NCBI GenBank assembly: GCA_023846275.1
Contig: CM043870.1
Span: 12,533,527-12,597,526, forward strand
Source of the DNA: Vanilla planifolia
Lineage: Eukaryota; Streptophyta; Magnoliopsida; Asparagales; Orchidaceae
DNA: 64,000 nt
Reading direction: 5' to 3'
Shown here: positions 1 to 12,176 of the stretch, in pieces
Layout: every line of letters starts with the position of its first letter
How positions within the stretch are numbered: position 1 is the stretch's first letter
Position numbers and translations under genes: made by a program
The notes under the pieces: generated by a model
What the model was told of the DNA's origin: nothing
What the model saw: the letters and a program-made list of their open reading frames with translations, nothing else
Database searches by the model: none

Positions 1-1074
1 TCCTTTTTTGTTATAGCAAGATAGAGGTCAACCTTACTCAAAAAAGTATAAAATAGCTATATAAAATAGTATAGCACTTGAACAAACCAAACATATATGA
101 TCCTATATTATTTACTTGAGAAAATAATATAACACAATGTCTAAATAATATGGAAAGATTTTACCAAGCAATATCTAAAGCTCTTATGTGATAACTTAAA
201 GAATAAACCAATTAAGGCATAAAATGAAGCAATAAAATGAAGGAGGTCTTTACTGTTTGACACAAGCTATAACTATAGACTTTCTTTCACTCATAAATGA
301 TTTACAAATTAGATCATTAGCTTGTTCTTATCCGATTAAATTTCTATTTATTGTACTCAAAGGGATACGACCAATTAAAGAATTTCAACAAGTTAAAATG
401 ACATTCCCAAAATGATTGAATTAACTATTATAAGTTTTAGTGACTATTTGTACAAGTATGACTATTGGATCGTACCAAGGTGGTACATAAGGAGAAGTGA
501 TTACCCTGATGAAGCATCTGACAACTTGTTGATTTCAATTGCTTAAAATACATTATACTTTACAATCACAACTTAATTCACATTATTACAAGTTATATAG
601 ACATCATAAAAGACAATCATGAAGATTGTACATGTCCGATATAATTATACCTCTATGTTTTCTATGTGATTAATGGATCATAAATATCTTACAAAAGCTT
701 TATGTGGGCAATAATTTTTGCATTGTTATCAAGATTTTCTTATATGATGCAAATTCATAACATTATGATAGCTCAAGAGCAAGAGATGAGCTACATTATA
801 TGTTAACAATACATTCAATGTTTGGTATGAAGGTAGGATAACTTTCTAGTTTTATAGAATGCTTGTACTCATATGACATATGGATCATATTCATATGCTA
901 AAATTTAACACTTTTATGCTAAGTTTTTTTATCTATTTGTGAAGAAAAAATGATTGCATAAGTACAAAATCTTACTTCGTACTATATGATGCCTAAAAAA
1001 TGTTGAATAAATAGAACATACCTTGGTTCGTACATGATCGATAAAAAGATTAACACAATATGACCGAGTGAACC
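1..1074 (-). repeat. Copia-type LTR, left copy A (truncated by window start)
   Basis: This stretch is one copy of a long AT-rich repeat that recurs at 4855-6348, 8432-9420, 12177-13095 and 21249-22775. Shared anchors include the stretch around 290-320 (compare 9080-9110 and 21310-21335) and the stretch around 870-920. The complete copies end on the plus strand in the complement of TGTTGAACCCTTG, a usual Copia LTR start, so the LTR is read on the minus strand. This copy enters from outside the window and is broken at 1074 by another insertion. No gene is seen. Confidence 0.65.
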
Positions 1075-1625
1075 TGTAACAGCCTTAGTTTTTTTCTTAT
1101 TTTATCCTTCTAAGAGAAAAAGCTCTTTGAGACGAGTCCAATAGTATTTAGTTTGTAATTTTCAGAGCTCTAAGGAATAAATTATGAATTTTTAAAGATC
1201 TAGGATAAATTCGTAATGTTGAGGATAAATTTGTAATTTTGTAAATGTCAGCATAGCTCAAATTTGTTTTAGCGGAAGGTATATTTGTAATTTTAACAGA
1301 TGTTGGTTGAGCTAGGTATATGTGCAATTTTAGGAATTTCGACGCAGGTCTCTTCGGGCGGATGAGCTATGTGCAAATAACGAATTCGGAGGGGTTGTTA
1401 TGCAAAAAGCAATTTCTCGAGCCTTTTGACCGTCGGTTCACGTGGGTTCGAGAAATTTCAGCCATGGGTATAAAAGCTAACCAGGGTGCATTTTGAAAAG
1501 CACTTCTACGAAAACTAATCCGACTGCGGGGAAAGCGTTTGAAAAGCACTTTTGCAAAATCGAAAATGGGGGGAGGTTGCTAGAGTGCAAGGTTCTGCGA
1601 AAAAGTGACTGTGGTGAGAATTCTA
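1075..1625 (+). repeat. Inverted repeat, left arm (LTR-like)
   Basis: This arm of about 550 bp is the imperfect reverse complement of 1983-2534. Both arms carry the same landmarks in the same order: an AGCCTTAG start, a TATAAAAG box (1469-1476 here), paired GAAAAGCACTT blocks, and a GAGAATTCT end. The TATA-like box and the TGTAAC start suggest that each arm is the promoter-bearing part of an LTR. The two copies sit head to head. Confidence 0.75.
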
Positions 1626-1639
1626 AGGGTTGACAAAAT

Positions 1640-1965
1640 TGTTTGTCCAAATCCACAATGGATACTAGACATCATTCACATCCTTTCTTCAGTAGTTTCT
1701 AGGCTTTGAGCATAGCTATGATAAGAATCTTTCTTCCTTGACCAAGATAATTTATCTTCTCCAGGGATTGGGATTTCAATCCTCTTTTCATAGCAATATA
1801 TTTTTACTTTATGCTCAAACAATCAGTCTATGCCAAGAATTACGTCAAATTCTATCGGAGGTAAGATGTGCAGCAATATTGAGAATTTCTTTTCCCCGAT
1901 ATCTATCTCATCTTCAATAAACTTTTCTACACTAAGACTCCTCTAAGAGCATGACGGTGGCTATC
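1640..1965 (-). pseudogene. Ty3/Gypsy protease-RT linker fragment
   Basis: Read on the minus strand, this spacer between the inverted-repeat arms contains a peptide with IEFDVILGID followed by a stop and then LFEHK. That resembles the end of the aspartic protease domain in plant Ty3/Gypsy polyproteins, where FDVILGMDWL is a usual motif. Stops interrupt the frame and nothing of the rest of pol follows. It probably remains from the element that supplied the right arm. Identification rests on this short motif only. Confidence 0.5.
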
Positions 1966-1982
1966 AGAAATCTCGCACTTAC

Positions 1983-2534
1983 AGAATTCTCGTTGCAGTC
2001 ACGTTTTCGTAGAACCTCACACTCTGGCATCCTCCCCGCAGTTTTGTTTTCATAGAAGTGCTTTTCAAATGTTTTCCCCACAGCCAGATTAGTTTTCGCA
2101 GAAGTGCTTTTCAAAATGCACTCTGGTTAGCTTTTATACCTGCAGCTGAAATTTCTCGAACCCTTGTGAATCGATGGACAAAAGGTTCAAGAACCGGCTT
2201 TTTGCATAATACCCTCTCCGAATTCGATATTTGCGCATAGATCCTTCGCGAGGAGAAATAGACTTGCACTGAAATTTCTAAAATTGCACATATACCCAGT
2301 GCAGCCAACATCTGTTAAAATTGCAAATATACCTTCTGCTAAAATGAACTTGAGCTATGCCGACATTTACAAAATTACAAATATATCCTTAACATTACGA
2401 ATTTATCCCAGATCTTTAAAAATTCATAATTTATTCCTTAGAGCTCCAAAAATTACAAACTAAACACTGTTGAACTTGTCTCAAAGAGCCCTTTCTCTTG
2501 GAAGGATAAAATAAGGGAAAACTAAGGCTATTAC
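1983..2534 (-). repeat. Inverted repeat, right arm (LTR-like)
   Basis: This is the imperfect reverse complement of 1075-1625. Its TATAAAAG box lies on the minus strand (2131-2138), so it faces the left-arm box. Just beyond its inner end (about 1930-1982) lies a block that also occurs in direct orientation at about 3057-3103 (AAGTGCGAGATTTC and CATGCTCTTAGAGGAG), which ties the inverted repeat to the same element family as the flanking internal sequence. Confidence 0.75.
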
Positions 2535-2700
2535 TCTCTTCCCTCTCAAAAATTTCATCCCAAAATTTAGAACAGCTCTGGGTATTAAGTGATCATATCT
2601 GTCTTTACTTCTCATGTAGCTTCTTTTTCTATTTGACCATGTCATAATACTTTAATAATGAAAATGACTTTGTTTTTTAGCCTTTTCTCTTATATGGTTT

Positions 2701-2870
2701 CAGTTCCATGGTTTGTTTTTGAAATGAGTTCGAATAGGAGTTGGGGTTTCTCTCATCGTCGGGTCCCCACCTTGGGTTTTGTTCCTTATCCTCACTTGAT
2801 ATTGTAACAATAAAAAATCTCTGATGCTTTGTTTATCTAGTGGTATGTGTTTGAGGTGGGGGACTTGATA
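2701..2870 (+). repeat. LTR 3' end, 5' copy
   Basis: This 170-bp block matches 4680-4849 closely over its full length and ends in GGGGGACTTGATA directly before a primer-binding site. Similarity stops abruptly to its left, so the two LTRs differ or were truncated by rearrangement. Confidence 0.65.
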
Positions 2871-2873
2871 ATT

Positions 2874-2885
2874 TGGTATTAGAGC
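2874..2885 (+). other. Retroelement primer-binding site
   Basis: TGGTATTAGAGC lies three bases after the LTR end. It differs by one base from TGGTATCAGAGC, the site complementary to the 3' end of initiator tRNA-Met that is usual in plant LTR retrotransposons. Confidence 0.65.
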
Positions 2886-4021
2886 TGCTTTGGTTCTGGA
2901 ATAAGTGAGAACTAGGAGTAAGGACACCAGCATAGCATATGCATTGCACCTATAGTGTTACTTTTAGCTTTGACATTAGTTGTCAAATATCTTATGTGGT
3001 TTTGTAGGATTTCAATATACTCCAAACCATGGAAAGATCTGAATCTGAAAAATTTTTAAGTGCGAGATTTCCGACAGTCATCGCCATGCTCTTAGAGGAG
3101 TTCTGGCACGCTACAGTGATGGCCGGTTAGGATTTTCGTAAGGTAACGAAAATACAAATTGCTTTGTCGTCAGGGTTGTGTAAGGTTTCCAGTGAGTGGT
3201 GGAGACTGAGAGGGGTCGATTGGCTGATGGGAGGCACAGGAGGTCTCTAATTTCACCGGTGAAAGGTTTTAGTTCTGTCAGACACACAGGAGAGAGGTAA
3301 GTAGGGAATCGGTCCAGGCCTTGGACCGGGTCGTGCTGCAGAACCGGGCGCGCTGAGCACGGGCGGCGGTCCAACGTCGACGGAAGTTGTAAGGAATTTT
3401 GGTATTTTTTTAGAAAACAAATGTTTGGGAAAGCTTTTAGGAAGTAATTTTGACTAATAAGCATATTTTAATCTTTGACTATTTTCGCATTTATGGCCTT
3501 GTAAGACATCAAGAAGAATCAGAAGTGGGCAAGACAATTTGTACATCAAAATCAGGTAGATAAATTCCTAACCCTGTGAGGTAGCACATTTAAAATATTT
3601 ATTTACATGGTTTTCTTACTATCACATGGTGTTTTGGTTGTTATTATTTATTTTAATTTCATAACAACTAAAAAGAAAGAAGTATGGTAAAAAAGAAACA
3701 ATATGATAAAGAAAGAAACAATAGGGAACAAAATGGTCTTTTGATATGGCTCAATTATCTAGATTAATGGTTGGAAAAATGATAGTAAGAAAAAGGGATT
3801 CCCAGAGAACATTATCTTCACCACTAGGCCCAGCGTGTGTCACAGGGTATCGATCTTCAGATCAGATATTTGCCTAGTGTTATGTGCTATGACCCTATAA
3901 TGATTTACACCAGGCCCAGCATGTCGTAGGGTATAGGTACCATACCTGTCTGGTGGCACTAGGCCCAGCATGAGGGATCGCAGGGTATCAATCTTCCGAT
4001 CTGATATCTACCTAGTGTTAT
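2886..4021 (+). other. Internal region of composite element, no intact ORF
   Basis: After the PBS comes a leader-like stretch. The interval about 3110-3390 is markedly richer in G and C than its surroundings. From about 3820 a CTAGGCCCAGC... / CAGGGTATC motif is repeated about three times (near 3823, 3910 and 3958). No gag or pol reading frame could be recognised. Confidence 0.4.
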
Positions 4022-4475
4022 GTGCATGGCTGGATGCCGACTGGAGGTCATTTTCTTGATGATAATTGGATTCATAGAGGATAATGCATCAAAAGGAATC
4101 AGGCCCGGTTATAACACACCTATAATCAGAAATAATAAGAAACTGACATTTCTTTTGGTTTTTCATCTGGTTTTATATATGACACATTGTATGGTTTTAG
4201 TTTTATACATCTGATTCATCTTCAATGTTCATGGTATGCATTTTTATATGCTTGGTTGGATGTCGGCTGGAGGTCAATTTTCTTAATGATAATTGGATCC
4301 ATAAAGGATAATGCGTCAAAGGGAATAGGGCCCAGTAATAACATACCTATAATCAGAAATAATAAGGGACTGACATTTCTTTTGGTTTTTCATCTGGTTT
4401 TATATATTACATATTGTAGGGTTTTAGTTTTATGCATCTGATTCATCTTCATTGTTCATGGTATGCCTTTTTATT
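4022..4475 (+). repeat. Two-copy tandem repeat, about 228-bp unit
   Basis: The block starting at about 4022 (GGCTGGATGCCGACTGGAGG) recurs at about 4251 as GGTTGGATGTCGGCTGGAGG, and similarity continues through the whole unit, including the ACCTATAATCAGAAATAATAAG and CATCTGGTTTTATATAT landmarks. The small ORFs inside both copies share sequence only because of this duplication. Confidence 0.75.
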
Positions 4476-4679
4476 TACTTGGTTAATTATTGTGGATTTA
4501 TCTACTGAGATCTATAAAATCTTATTAGTGCTTACATTACAGGTCATGCATCCCATGTATCCACTACACTGAGAACTGGGAAAATTGCTGATACAGGAGA
4601 GCCCTTTTCACCAGATTTGTGAGAGAGGGAAGGTTTTGGTGTGAGTAAACTTTTAAAAATATGTTTTAATATTTTAGTT

Positions 4680-4849
4680 CAGTTCCATGGTTTGTTTTTG
4701 AAATGGGTTCGAATAGGAGTTGGGGTTTGTCTCATCGTTGGGTCCCCACATTGGGTTTTGTTCCTTGTCCTCACTTGATGTTGTAACAGCAAAAAATCTC
4801 TGATGCTTTATTCATCTAGTGGTACATGTTTGAGGTGGGGGACTTGACA
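4680..4849 (+). repeat. LTR 3' end, 3' copy
   Basis: This is the direct repeat of 2701-2870. It ends in TTGACA at the right border of the insertion and is followed by GAGCC, the partner of GAACC at 1070-1074. Confidence 0.65.
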
Positions 4850-4854
4850 GAGCC

Positions 4855-6348
4855 TAAGACATAAAGTATTATACCTGTAACTATAAATATTATATAACTT
4901 CTAAATGATTTGAAAATTAGATTATTAGCTTATTCTCATTCGATTAGACTTTTATTTATACTATTCAAAGGAATATGAATGATTAAAGAAGTTTTAATGA
5001 CCAAAATAATATTTTCAAAATGATTGAATTAGTCATTACAAGTTGTGATGATTATTTATACAAGTACAACCATTGGATTATACTAAGACAACACACATAG
5101 GGAATCAATTACCTAGATGAAGCCATTAACTAATTGATTTCATGTACTTAAAATATATTGTACTCTACAACCATAACTTAGTTCACATCATTATAGGTTA
5201 TATAGATATTCTACAAGATAACCATGAAGACCTTATATGTTTTATATAGTTATACTTCTATGTATTTTAAGTAATCAATGGGTCATACATATTTAACAAG
5301 GAGATTGTATTTGTATGATAATTTTGTATTGTTATTAGAATTTTCTTATACTTTACAAAATCATAACATTATGATGGCTTGAGAGCAAGAGATTGACCAC
5401 CTTTTACATGAATGATACATGTGACATACTAGTGTGATGACAGGACAGTTAGCATTTTCTAGTTTTACAGAATGCTCATACTCATATGATACATGGATCA
5501 TATTTGTATGACTAAAATTTAACATATTTACATTAAGTTTTTTTTATCTATTCTATGATGAGAAGAAGATCACATAAATACAAAGTATTACTTCAAATTA
5601 TATGTGTCAGAAAAATGTTGAATAGATAAAATAAAGTTGGGTTTGTACATGACTAATAGAGAGATTAACTTGGTATGACCAAGTTAGCCTAAGACATACA
5701 AAGTATCATACTAATATGATAAGGACATCTTAATTTCTTGACATGCATCTTAACTATATATAACTTGTGACATAGAGTAGGGACAAGTCAACATACAAGT
5801 ATGAAAAATGGCATCATATTGTACGATATATATGCAGGTTGAGAACTTAGCTTGTGTCAATATAAATTCAATTCTTCTTAGTTTAAAAATAAACTTATCA
5901 TTAATTTAGCTCTTTGGATACTATGTTTCATTCTTATTTAACCATTTTGTCACTATTTGACTTGTGTAAAGAAAGATTGACAATTTAATATGTATGAGTA
6001 GGTTGAATGTAATCTTATGAGTCATATGAGAATAAAGTGATAGATTTAACAATTTTAACCTAAAGTAATATATAAAAGATAAGCTCTAAATAAGCAACAA
6101 CTTCACCAAGAGTTGGGATCGAAGGTTTTAAGATCTGTAAGTTGAGCTAACCTGAGCAAAGCCATCAAGGCTTCTTGACTTGTCTTACTTATTGATTATC
6201 CAATGATTTAATTGATCAAGCTCTCTATTAGATGAACTTGTTTAATCTTGAGATGCATGATCTAAAAATACTAAAAAAATACTTATTAAATACAATACAA
6301 TAGTTTTTTTATCATTAAACAAGTAATGTAAGAATCAAGGGTTCAACA
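4855..6348 (-). repeat. Copia-type LTR, end of copy A fused to copy B
   Basis: Copy A resumes for only about 35-40 bases after the insertion. Around 4890 it jumps to an earlier point of the same repeat, so two LTR copies are fused in tandem. Copy B then runs to GTTCAACA at 6341-6348, which on the minus strand is the TGTTGAAC LTR start. Immediately to the right (6349-6361) the minus strand reads AAAATGAGGAGAT, a purine-rich tract in the correct place for a polypurine tract. Confidence 0.65.
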
Positions 6349-8431
6349 ATCTCCTCATTTTGAAATAAAATGTATTAAATTATACAATTATAAATATGCT
6401 CTCTCTATATTCTCACTCCCCCCCAATGTATACAATTGAAGCAATTATTAAATAAAGCATTGAGATACAACAAATGTTTTTCATTTCTCACTTTTCTTTT
6501 CCTTTTTTCATGCATCAAAATACAAAAGTAAAAATTAAACCATTGTTGAGAATGCAACAATGAAAGAGCAAAGTTTCTTAATGAAGAAACTTGTTAAAAG
6601 AATTTCAAACAAGCATTTGTACATTATGAATAGTAAAGATTGTTCAGAAAACACAATTAAGGGTTTCTCCCCTTATATGTATGCATATAACAATCATAAA
6701 GAATCAAAACAAATGAAATGCGATAAATACAAAATTGATCAACATGCTAAGAATTCAAATCTAAACAAAATGCTTCCATAGCATATCTCTCCCTTCCTAA
6801 TTCAATCAATGAAGTATACACAAAACACAACAATTTAAGAACTAGATTTTGGAACCTAAATAGATTTGGGTCCAACCAATCTTCAATCATTTGCTTCCAT
6901 TTTAGATACATTCTTTTTATTTTTTTCAATCCACATATAGCAAGTGTATCTACAGTTGGCATTTAATCTAATCTTGTAATTCTTACATATATGACCTTTT
7001 CTTAAAAAAATAATTACAAGAATAAAAGAATTGTAAGAATGGCTTTTAACATGTATATATTTAAAATTTTGAAATGCAAACCTTTTGTGCATGATGCAAG
7101 ATGAAGTACAATTAGAAATACAAACTCTTAAATTGTTCAAATACAACTTTATGCTTAGCATTCTCATTAATACATTTGGCTATGTCATCTTAGGTATTAT
7201 TTTTGTTGTTTTGAATATTTCTCATTCTTCTCATTCAAGTCATTACACAGACAAAGAGATTCCTTGTGTTTTTTCTTAGACCTATATTTTTAGAGACAAA
7301 TTGAAAGCATCAAACAATTCAAGTAAATAGTTTTTTAATTCCTTTTGGAAGAGTTTTGATATCTCATTATCTTTGCTCTTGAAAGAGTCCTGATGAACCA
7401 TAAGACAAAAAAAATCTTATTTTTATCCTCCCACACAACTTGGAGATGCAACTTTCTTAGCCAAAAGAGCCAGTAAATTCTTATCCTCTTTACTTCCCTA
7501 ATTATTGAGGATGTGGAAGATGAGTTTGAAACATTCCAAGTAGTAGACATGGCCTTATTCTTCTTTCCTTTCATATGTTTGCTCTTCTTCTTCAACAATT
7601 TTGGACAATATGGGCAATATTGTCCAATATCATTGCATTTGTAATAATGTGCCATAGCATTATTTTTTTTGTTGCCTCATAGATCTTCTCTTTCTTCTTC
7701 TTCTTTTTAGATTTTCCTATAAAAAACTTCTTAGACATTTTGGCTAGCCTTTTAGCAATAAATTCTATCTCATTACTACATGAAGATTCATCTTTAGATG
7801 TCGATGAAGTAGTAGTAACACTTATATTATCTTCTTCACTTGTTTCACATTCAGAAATTCTCTGTCAATATTAAAAAGTCTATTCACAACATTCGTAAAT
7901 TTGGTAAACATATTTTTAATAGTCTCATGACTATTCATATGGAATAATTCATATTCATGCATATGTAAATTGACTTTAAAACTCCTTAACTTGAGTAGTT
8001 CCTTTATATGTTAAATCAAGTTTCATTTAAACACCATGTGTAGTTTTAAGATTCATTAATTTATTAAACTCTAAGGCTAAGAGACCATAGTGAAGAATTT
8101 GTAAAGCTTTAAAACTAAGTTGAACCCTATATTTTTCTTATGGGGATAGTTCACTTAATTCTTTTGTAAAAAAAACCATTACCAAGCTTTTTTATATGAA
8201 TTTTAAGCTCATTCTCAACTTTGTCCCAAAGTTCCTAATTAACTAATCTGAGAGAAATTTGTATACAACTTTTGTTGTGCAAACAAAAAATCTCCTTTAA
8301 AAAGTGGTGGACAGTATGATGAAGCTTCTTCCTATAAGATAGTATGATTACCTACCAATTTGTAAGATATCATGAGGATCTTATCTAAGTTGTTTAGACC
8401 TTTGAAGTAACCATGTTTTGATACCAATTAT
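6349..8431 (-). pseudogene. Ty1/Copia internal region with decayed gag
   Basis: Lying between the LTRs and read right to left, it starts with a PBS and a peptide like CPPLFKGDF, as in UBN2-type Copia gag proteins (PPLFxGxNY). It continues with KVNLHMHEYELFHM and ETIKNMFTKFTNVVN (the HDYELFKM / IxDMFTRFxxIVN region), then a degenerate zinc knuckle at about 7600-7650 (YKCNDIGQYCPYCPK, lacking the first Cys and the His), an AMSTTWNVSNSSS segment, and a second knuckle-like RKGHICKNYKIR at about 6990-7030. Stops and frameshifts are frequent. No protease, integrase or RT was found, so pol appears to be deleted. Confidence 0.65.
8415..8426 (-). other. Copia primer-binding site
   Basis: On the minus strand this reads TGGTATCAAAAC, a variant of the initiator tRNA-Met site. 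It follows the LTR end (CA at 8433-8432) by a few bases. Together with the polypurine tract at 6349-6361 it fixes the element's orientation as minus. Confidence 0.6.
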
Positions 8432-9420
8432 TGAGATTGGGAGAGCTAGATGTCCATATGAAATTAGAAACTCAATTCAAATTCAAACATCTCAATTACT
8501 TTCGTAGTATAAATATTTTTTTATCTTAATTACTCTTATATAAAGTTTTAGAAAGTATTCTTTAGCTTTCAAAAACCTTTATAGCTACAATAGATATTGT
8601 AAAATAAAAGACAAAGCTAAGTGAAGCAAATGACAAATGGTTTACTTTATACTAGTGCTTACATCTACCCCTAGTCGATCTAACTATATTTCTACTAAAA
8701 CCACTCCTTTTCGTTGTAGTTAATAAAGGTAAATCATAGAAAAAACCACTACCTTTTTTACTATAGCTAGATAAGAGTCAATTTAAACAAATCTCCTCTC
8801 TTTTTATCACAACTAAGTAGGGGTCAATCTTATTTAAAAAATACAATATAGTGATACAGAATATTATAGCACTTGAACAAATCAAACACATAAGATTTTA
8901 TACTATCTACTTGAGAAAATAATATTATAATATCTAAATAACACAAGAAATGTATAACTTGTAATTTATAAAGCTCTTATGTAACAACTGAAAGAATAAT
9001 ATATTTAAGGCTCATAATGAATTGGTAGGATGAATGTGATCTTCACTATTAAGCACAAGCCATAGCTATAAACTTTCTTTCCCTTCTAAATGATTTGCAA
9101 ATTAGATCATCAACTTATTCTCATTTAATTAGATTCCTATTTATAATACTAAAAAATGATACAACTAATTTAAAGAAGTTTTTAATGGCTCAAATAACAT
9201 TCTCAAAATGATTGAATTAGTAATTATAGATTTTGATTATTATTTGTATATGTATGAGATCATACAAAGGTAATACATAAGGAGAATTGATTGCTTTGAC
9301 GAAGTGCTTGATGACCTTTTGATTTCATTTACTTAAAATACATTGTGTTGGTATGATAAACAACATTAGACTCTATGATCACAACTAGGTTCATATTATT
9401 ATCATATAGCATCACAAAAG
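8432..9420 (-). repeat. Copia LTR, right copy C, part 1
   Basis: The inner end of the right (5') LTR. From about 8750 it follows the window start (1-600) closely, including the ATAGCACTTGAACAAA block at 70 and 8866. Similarity to the other LTR copies breaks off near 9420. Confidence 0.65.
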
Positions 9421-12176
9421 CAGGGGCAATAAATTTTAAAAAAATTGAAGTATAAGATGTTGAAGAAAAAAATATTAGATAAATGATTAATGATATTAAG
9501 AAAAGATGAGTTCAAAATAAATGTTTTTATCTATGCATATTTTTAAAATTTTTATAAGCATTTTTTAAAAAATTTTCTAAAGATATTTCAAGATTTTTAA
9601 AAGATAGTACAATACAACATCATAAGATCATAAAATATGAATGAAAGAATCAACAAAGTGAATAGATTTGTTATATAAGATTGTCATATAAGTATGATTA
9701 AGATGGCATATAAGTACGATAGAGTATAATTAGTACATTATCGTAGTGGATTGGAGTTATTTAACAAGTTAATAAAGAGTTGATCATACAATACATCCAT
9801 AGAGTATCATAAGATATGCTCAAGTAAGAGAAAATTAATGCAAGACAAGTTGAATGCTTACAAAGTTAGGTTAAGAAATTTACAAGATGACTAGTCTATA
9901 ATACTAAGATGTTAATACATAAATACAAAGAATTAGTACAAAAAATATAATATTATATAATACAAAAGTAATAGATAAATAAATATGATATAGTGTAGAG
10001 CATAACACTTAAAAATATAAGTATGATAGGACAAATATATTAGTATGATAATGTGTAAAAATAAATTTGTAAAACTATTAGATCATATAATATGATAAAA
10101 TATATCATACTGTATAATCACATAAGCAAAAATGAAATAAGCTTAGTGTGAAAGCATTTAAAAAATATGCTATAAATTATCATATAATATGATAAAATGA
10201 TAATATCAATATGATCAAAATATAAGAGCATAATATATAAAATTATTATTGGTTATGACTTAGTAAGAGATACAAGAAATTGATTGTCTAAGTATTACAA
10301 ATAATATAATATAATATGACATAATGATAGTGCTTAAAATAGTCAATTGAAGTGTATTATATGAAATAATTATAAATAACATACAATATGATAATATAAA
10401 TATTAGTATGATAAATAGAATCATCTATATGATATATGAGAAATGATAATATCACACCAATATAATAAGAAGATTATAATAATTAATAAAAAGAAATTAA
10501 TACAAATTTAGATATATTTAAGAAATATATAATATGTATCCAGTGATCATATATGTACGATAAGTAAAAACTAAAAAAAATTAAAACCCAAAATAACAAA
10601 TGACTAGGAAAGTTAATATTAGGCAAATTTAATAGAAGAGAAACCTTTCTACGTAAAAGTTATAAGATAAAAAGCGATCCATATGAAGGGACATAACCAT
10701 TAAAAGCATTTGAAAGGTTAAGAATATGAAAATTCATGAGAATAAATATAAATAAGGTGTTGGCAATAGTTAGTAGAGAAAAGAAAAGAGTAAGTGAAGG
10801 TATTTTCAAGAGTTTTAGAAATGAGTTGTGCAAAAGACAAAGGAAAAATCAAGAAAAAAATCTTGAGTACCATAGTAATTGAGACTTGAAGCAAAGATCT
10901 AAGCCTTCATGTAACCATTACTCAAATTTAAGAGATAGATAAAACTTTTTCATGGTGTATACTATTTAATATATTATGTATTATAAGTTAAATACCTTAT
11001 TGATTTTGAACTATACTAAATAAAAGATTTTTGTCTGCATTTAATATATATGAATTGGTGTGATGTGTAATGTTAGGTTAGAAGACTTAAATAATATGTA
11101 AAAAAGGATATATATAAGAGATATTTGTCATTGTTTATTGTAGTAATATGTTATTTTGGTGGTCTTGTCACATATTTTGATTAGTTATATACTAAATATT
11201 TATCACACATTGATATATTAATTTGATACATGATTTATTTTAGCAAGATGATATTGTATTCTTTTAGTTTTAGAATAAGTTATTATCATGTCATATCTAT
11301 TATAAAACAAAAGAGATGATTAATAAAATATTGATATAATTGAATTAAAAGGATAATATAAAGATATGTAATATGAGAAGTATCAATGATGATTTTTCAA
11401 AGTTAACGTATTATCTGAAATAATATTTTCCTATAAATAAGTGTTTTATTATCTAGAATAATATTTTTTTAGAAATAGGACCACTATTAGAAATAACATT
11501 TATTTTGGAATGTTATAATCAAGATGTCATTGAGATATCTAGAATAAATATTTTAAATATACAAACAAATAAAAAATATTTTAAAAAACAATTAATATGA
11601 TTTTTAAAGATAAAACTGGGTTTCAAATGAATCCAAAGAAAAAGAAAGTTAACATATGTTTTACATATTTTTATATTATTATTGATATAAAACATGCATA
11701 TGGTTACCTAATAATTGCTTGTTTTATATTATGTTATATGCTTTTTTTAAGCCAATGTCAATTAGCTCATGTCTATTTTGGTCTAACATTTTTTGGGCAA
11801 AGGAGACACCAATGAGGTTAGGGTGGAGAAACTAGATCTAGTTTATGATAATATGTCATAGAAGATAAGTGTTCACCAATGGAAGTGTTGCTTACAAATT
11901 TTATTTATAGGAGAAAAATATATAAAAAATCATTAATAATGAATGTACATGTAGTTTTAAAAAGAATGTGATAAACTTTATACTTTAATAAGTTGTAAAT
12001 GGATGAGTTTTTTTATATCATTTTTGTTATTGATTTCAAAAGGATAAATGTTCACTTCAACTATGGTTTTTATAAAAAGCAAGGAATTATTTTTAAAATT
12101 TTCAAAATATTAAGATAAAATAATAAGATTATGGTGCCAAAATTTGGGAATGATAGTGAGGACTTGTCACATGCAG
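9421..12176. other. AT-rich insertion of about 2.75 kb in the Copia LTR
   Basis: The LTR consensus stops at about 9420 and resumes at about 12177, with around 25 bases of LTR sequence (TATAG-catca-AAAAG region) present at both junctions. The insert is extremely AT-rich with many ATAATATGATA-like words and no convincing coding frame. Its right end (AATGATAGTGAGGACTTGTCA) looks LTR-like. I cannot assign a family, and the boundaries are approximate. Confidence 0.4.

Larger units (their letters stand above)
1075..4849 (+). mobile_element. Composite LTR-retrotransposon remnant inserted in the Copia LTR
   Basis: The insertion begins with TGTAACAGCC and ends with TTGACA, typical LTR termini. It is flanked by GAACC (1070-1074) and GAGCC (4850-4854), an imperfect 5-bp target duplication, and the Copia LTR sequence resumes on both sides. 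Inside are a long inverted repeat, a minus-strand Gypsy protease fragment, a 170-bp direct repeat (2701-2870 and 4680-4849) that behaves like LTR ends, a primer-binding site at 2874 and a tandem repeat at 4022-4475. The 3' LTR is reduced to its last 170 bases, so the element is a rearranged, non-autonomous remnant. The outer boundaries are better supported than the internal history. Confidence 0.6.

Noticed and set aside
1075-2534. MULE or foldback DNA transposon with long terminal inverted repeats
   Set aside because: The arms carry LTR features (TGTAAC start, TATAAAAG box) and the spacer holds a Gypsy protease trace. The 5-bp duplication belongs to the larger 1075-4849 insertion, and no 9-bp duplication flanks the inverted repeat.
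3111-3464. 117-codon minus-strand ORF in a GC-richer patch
   Set aside because: No domain is recognisable and it lies in the leader/internal region of the composite retroelement, so it is probably a chance frame.
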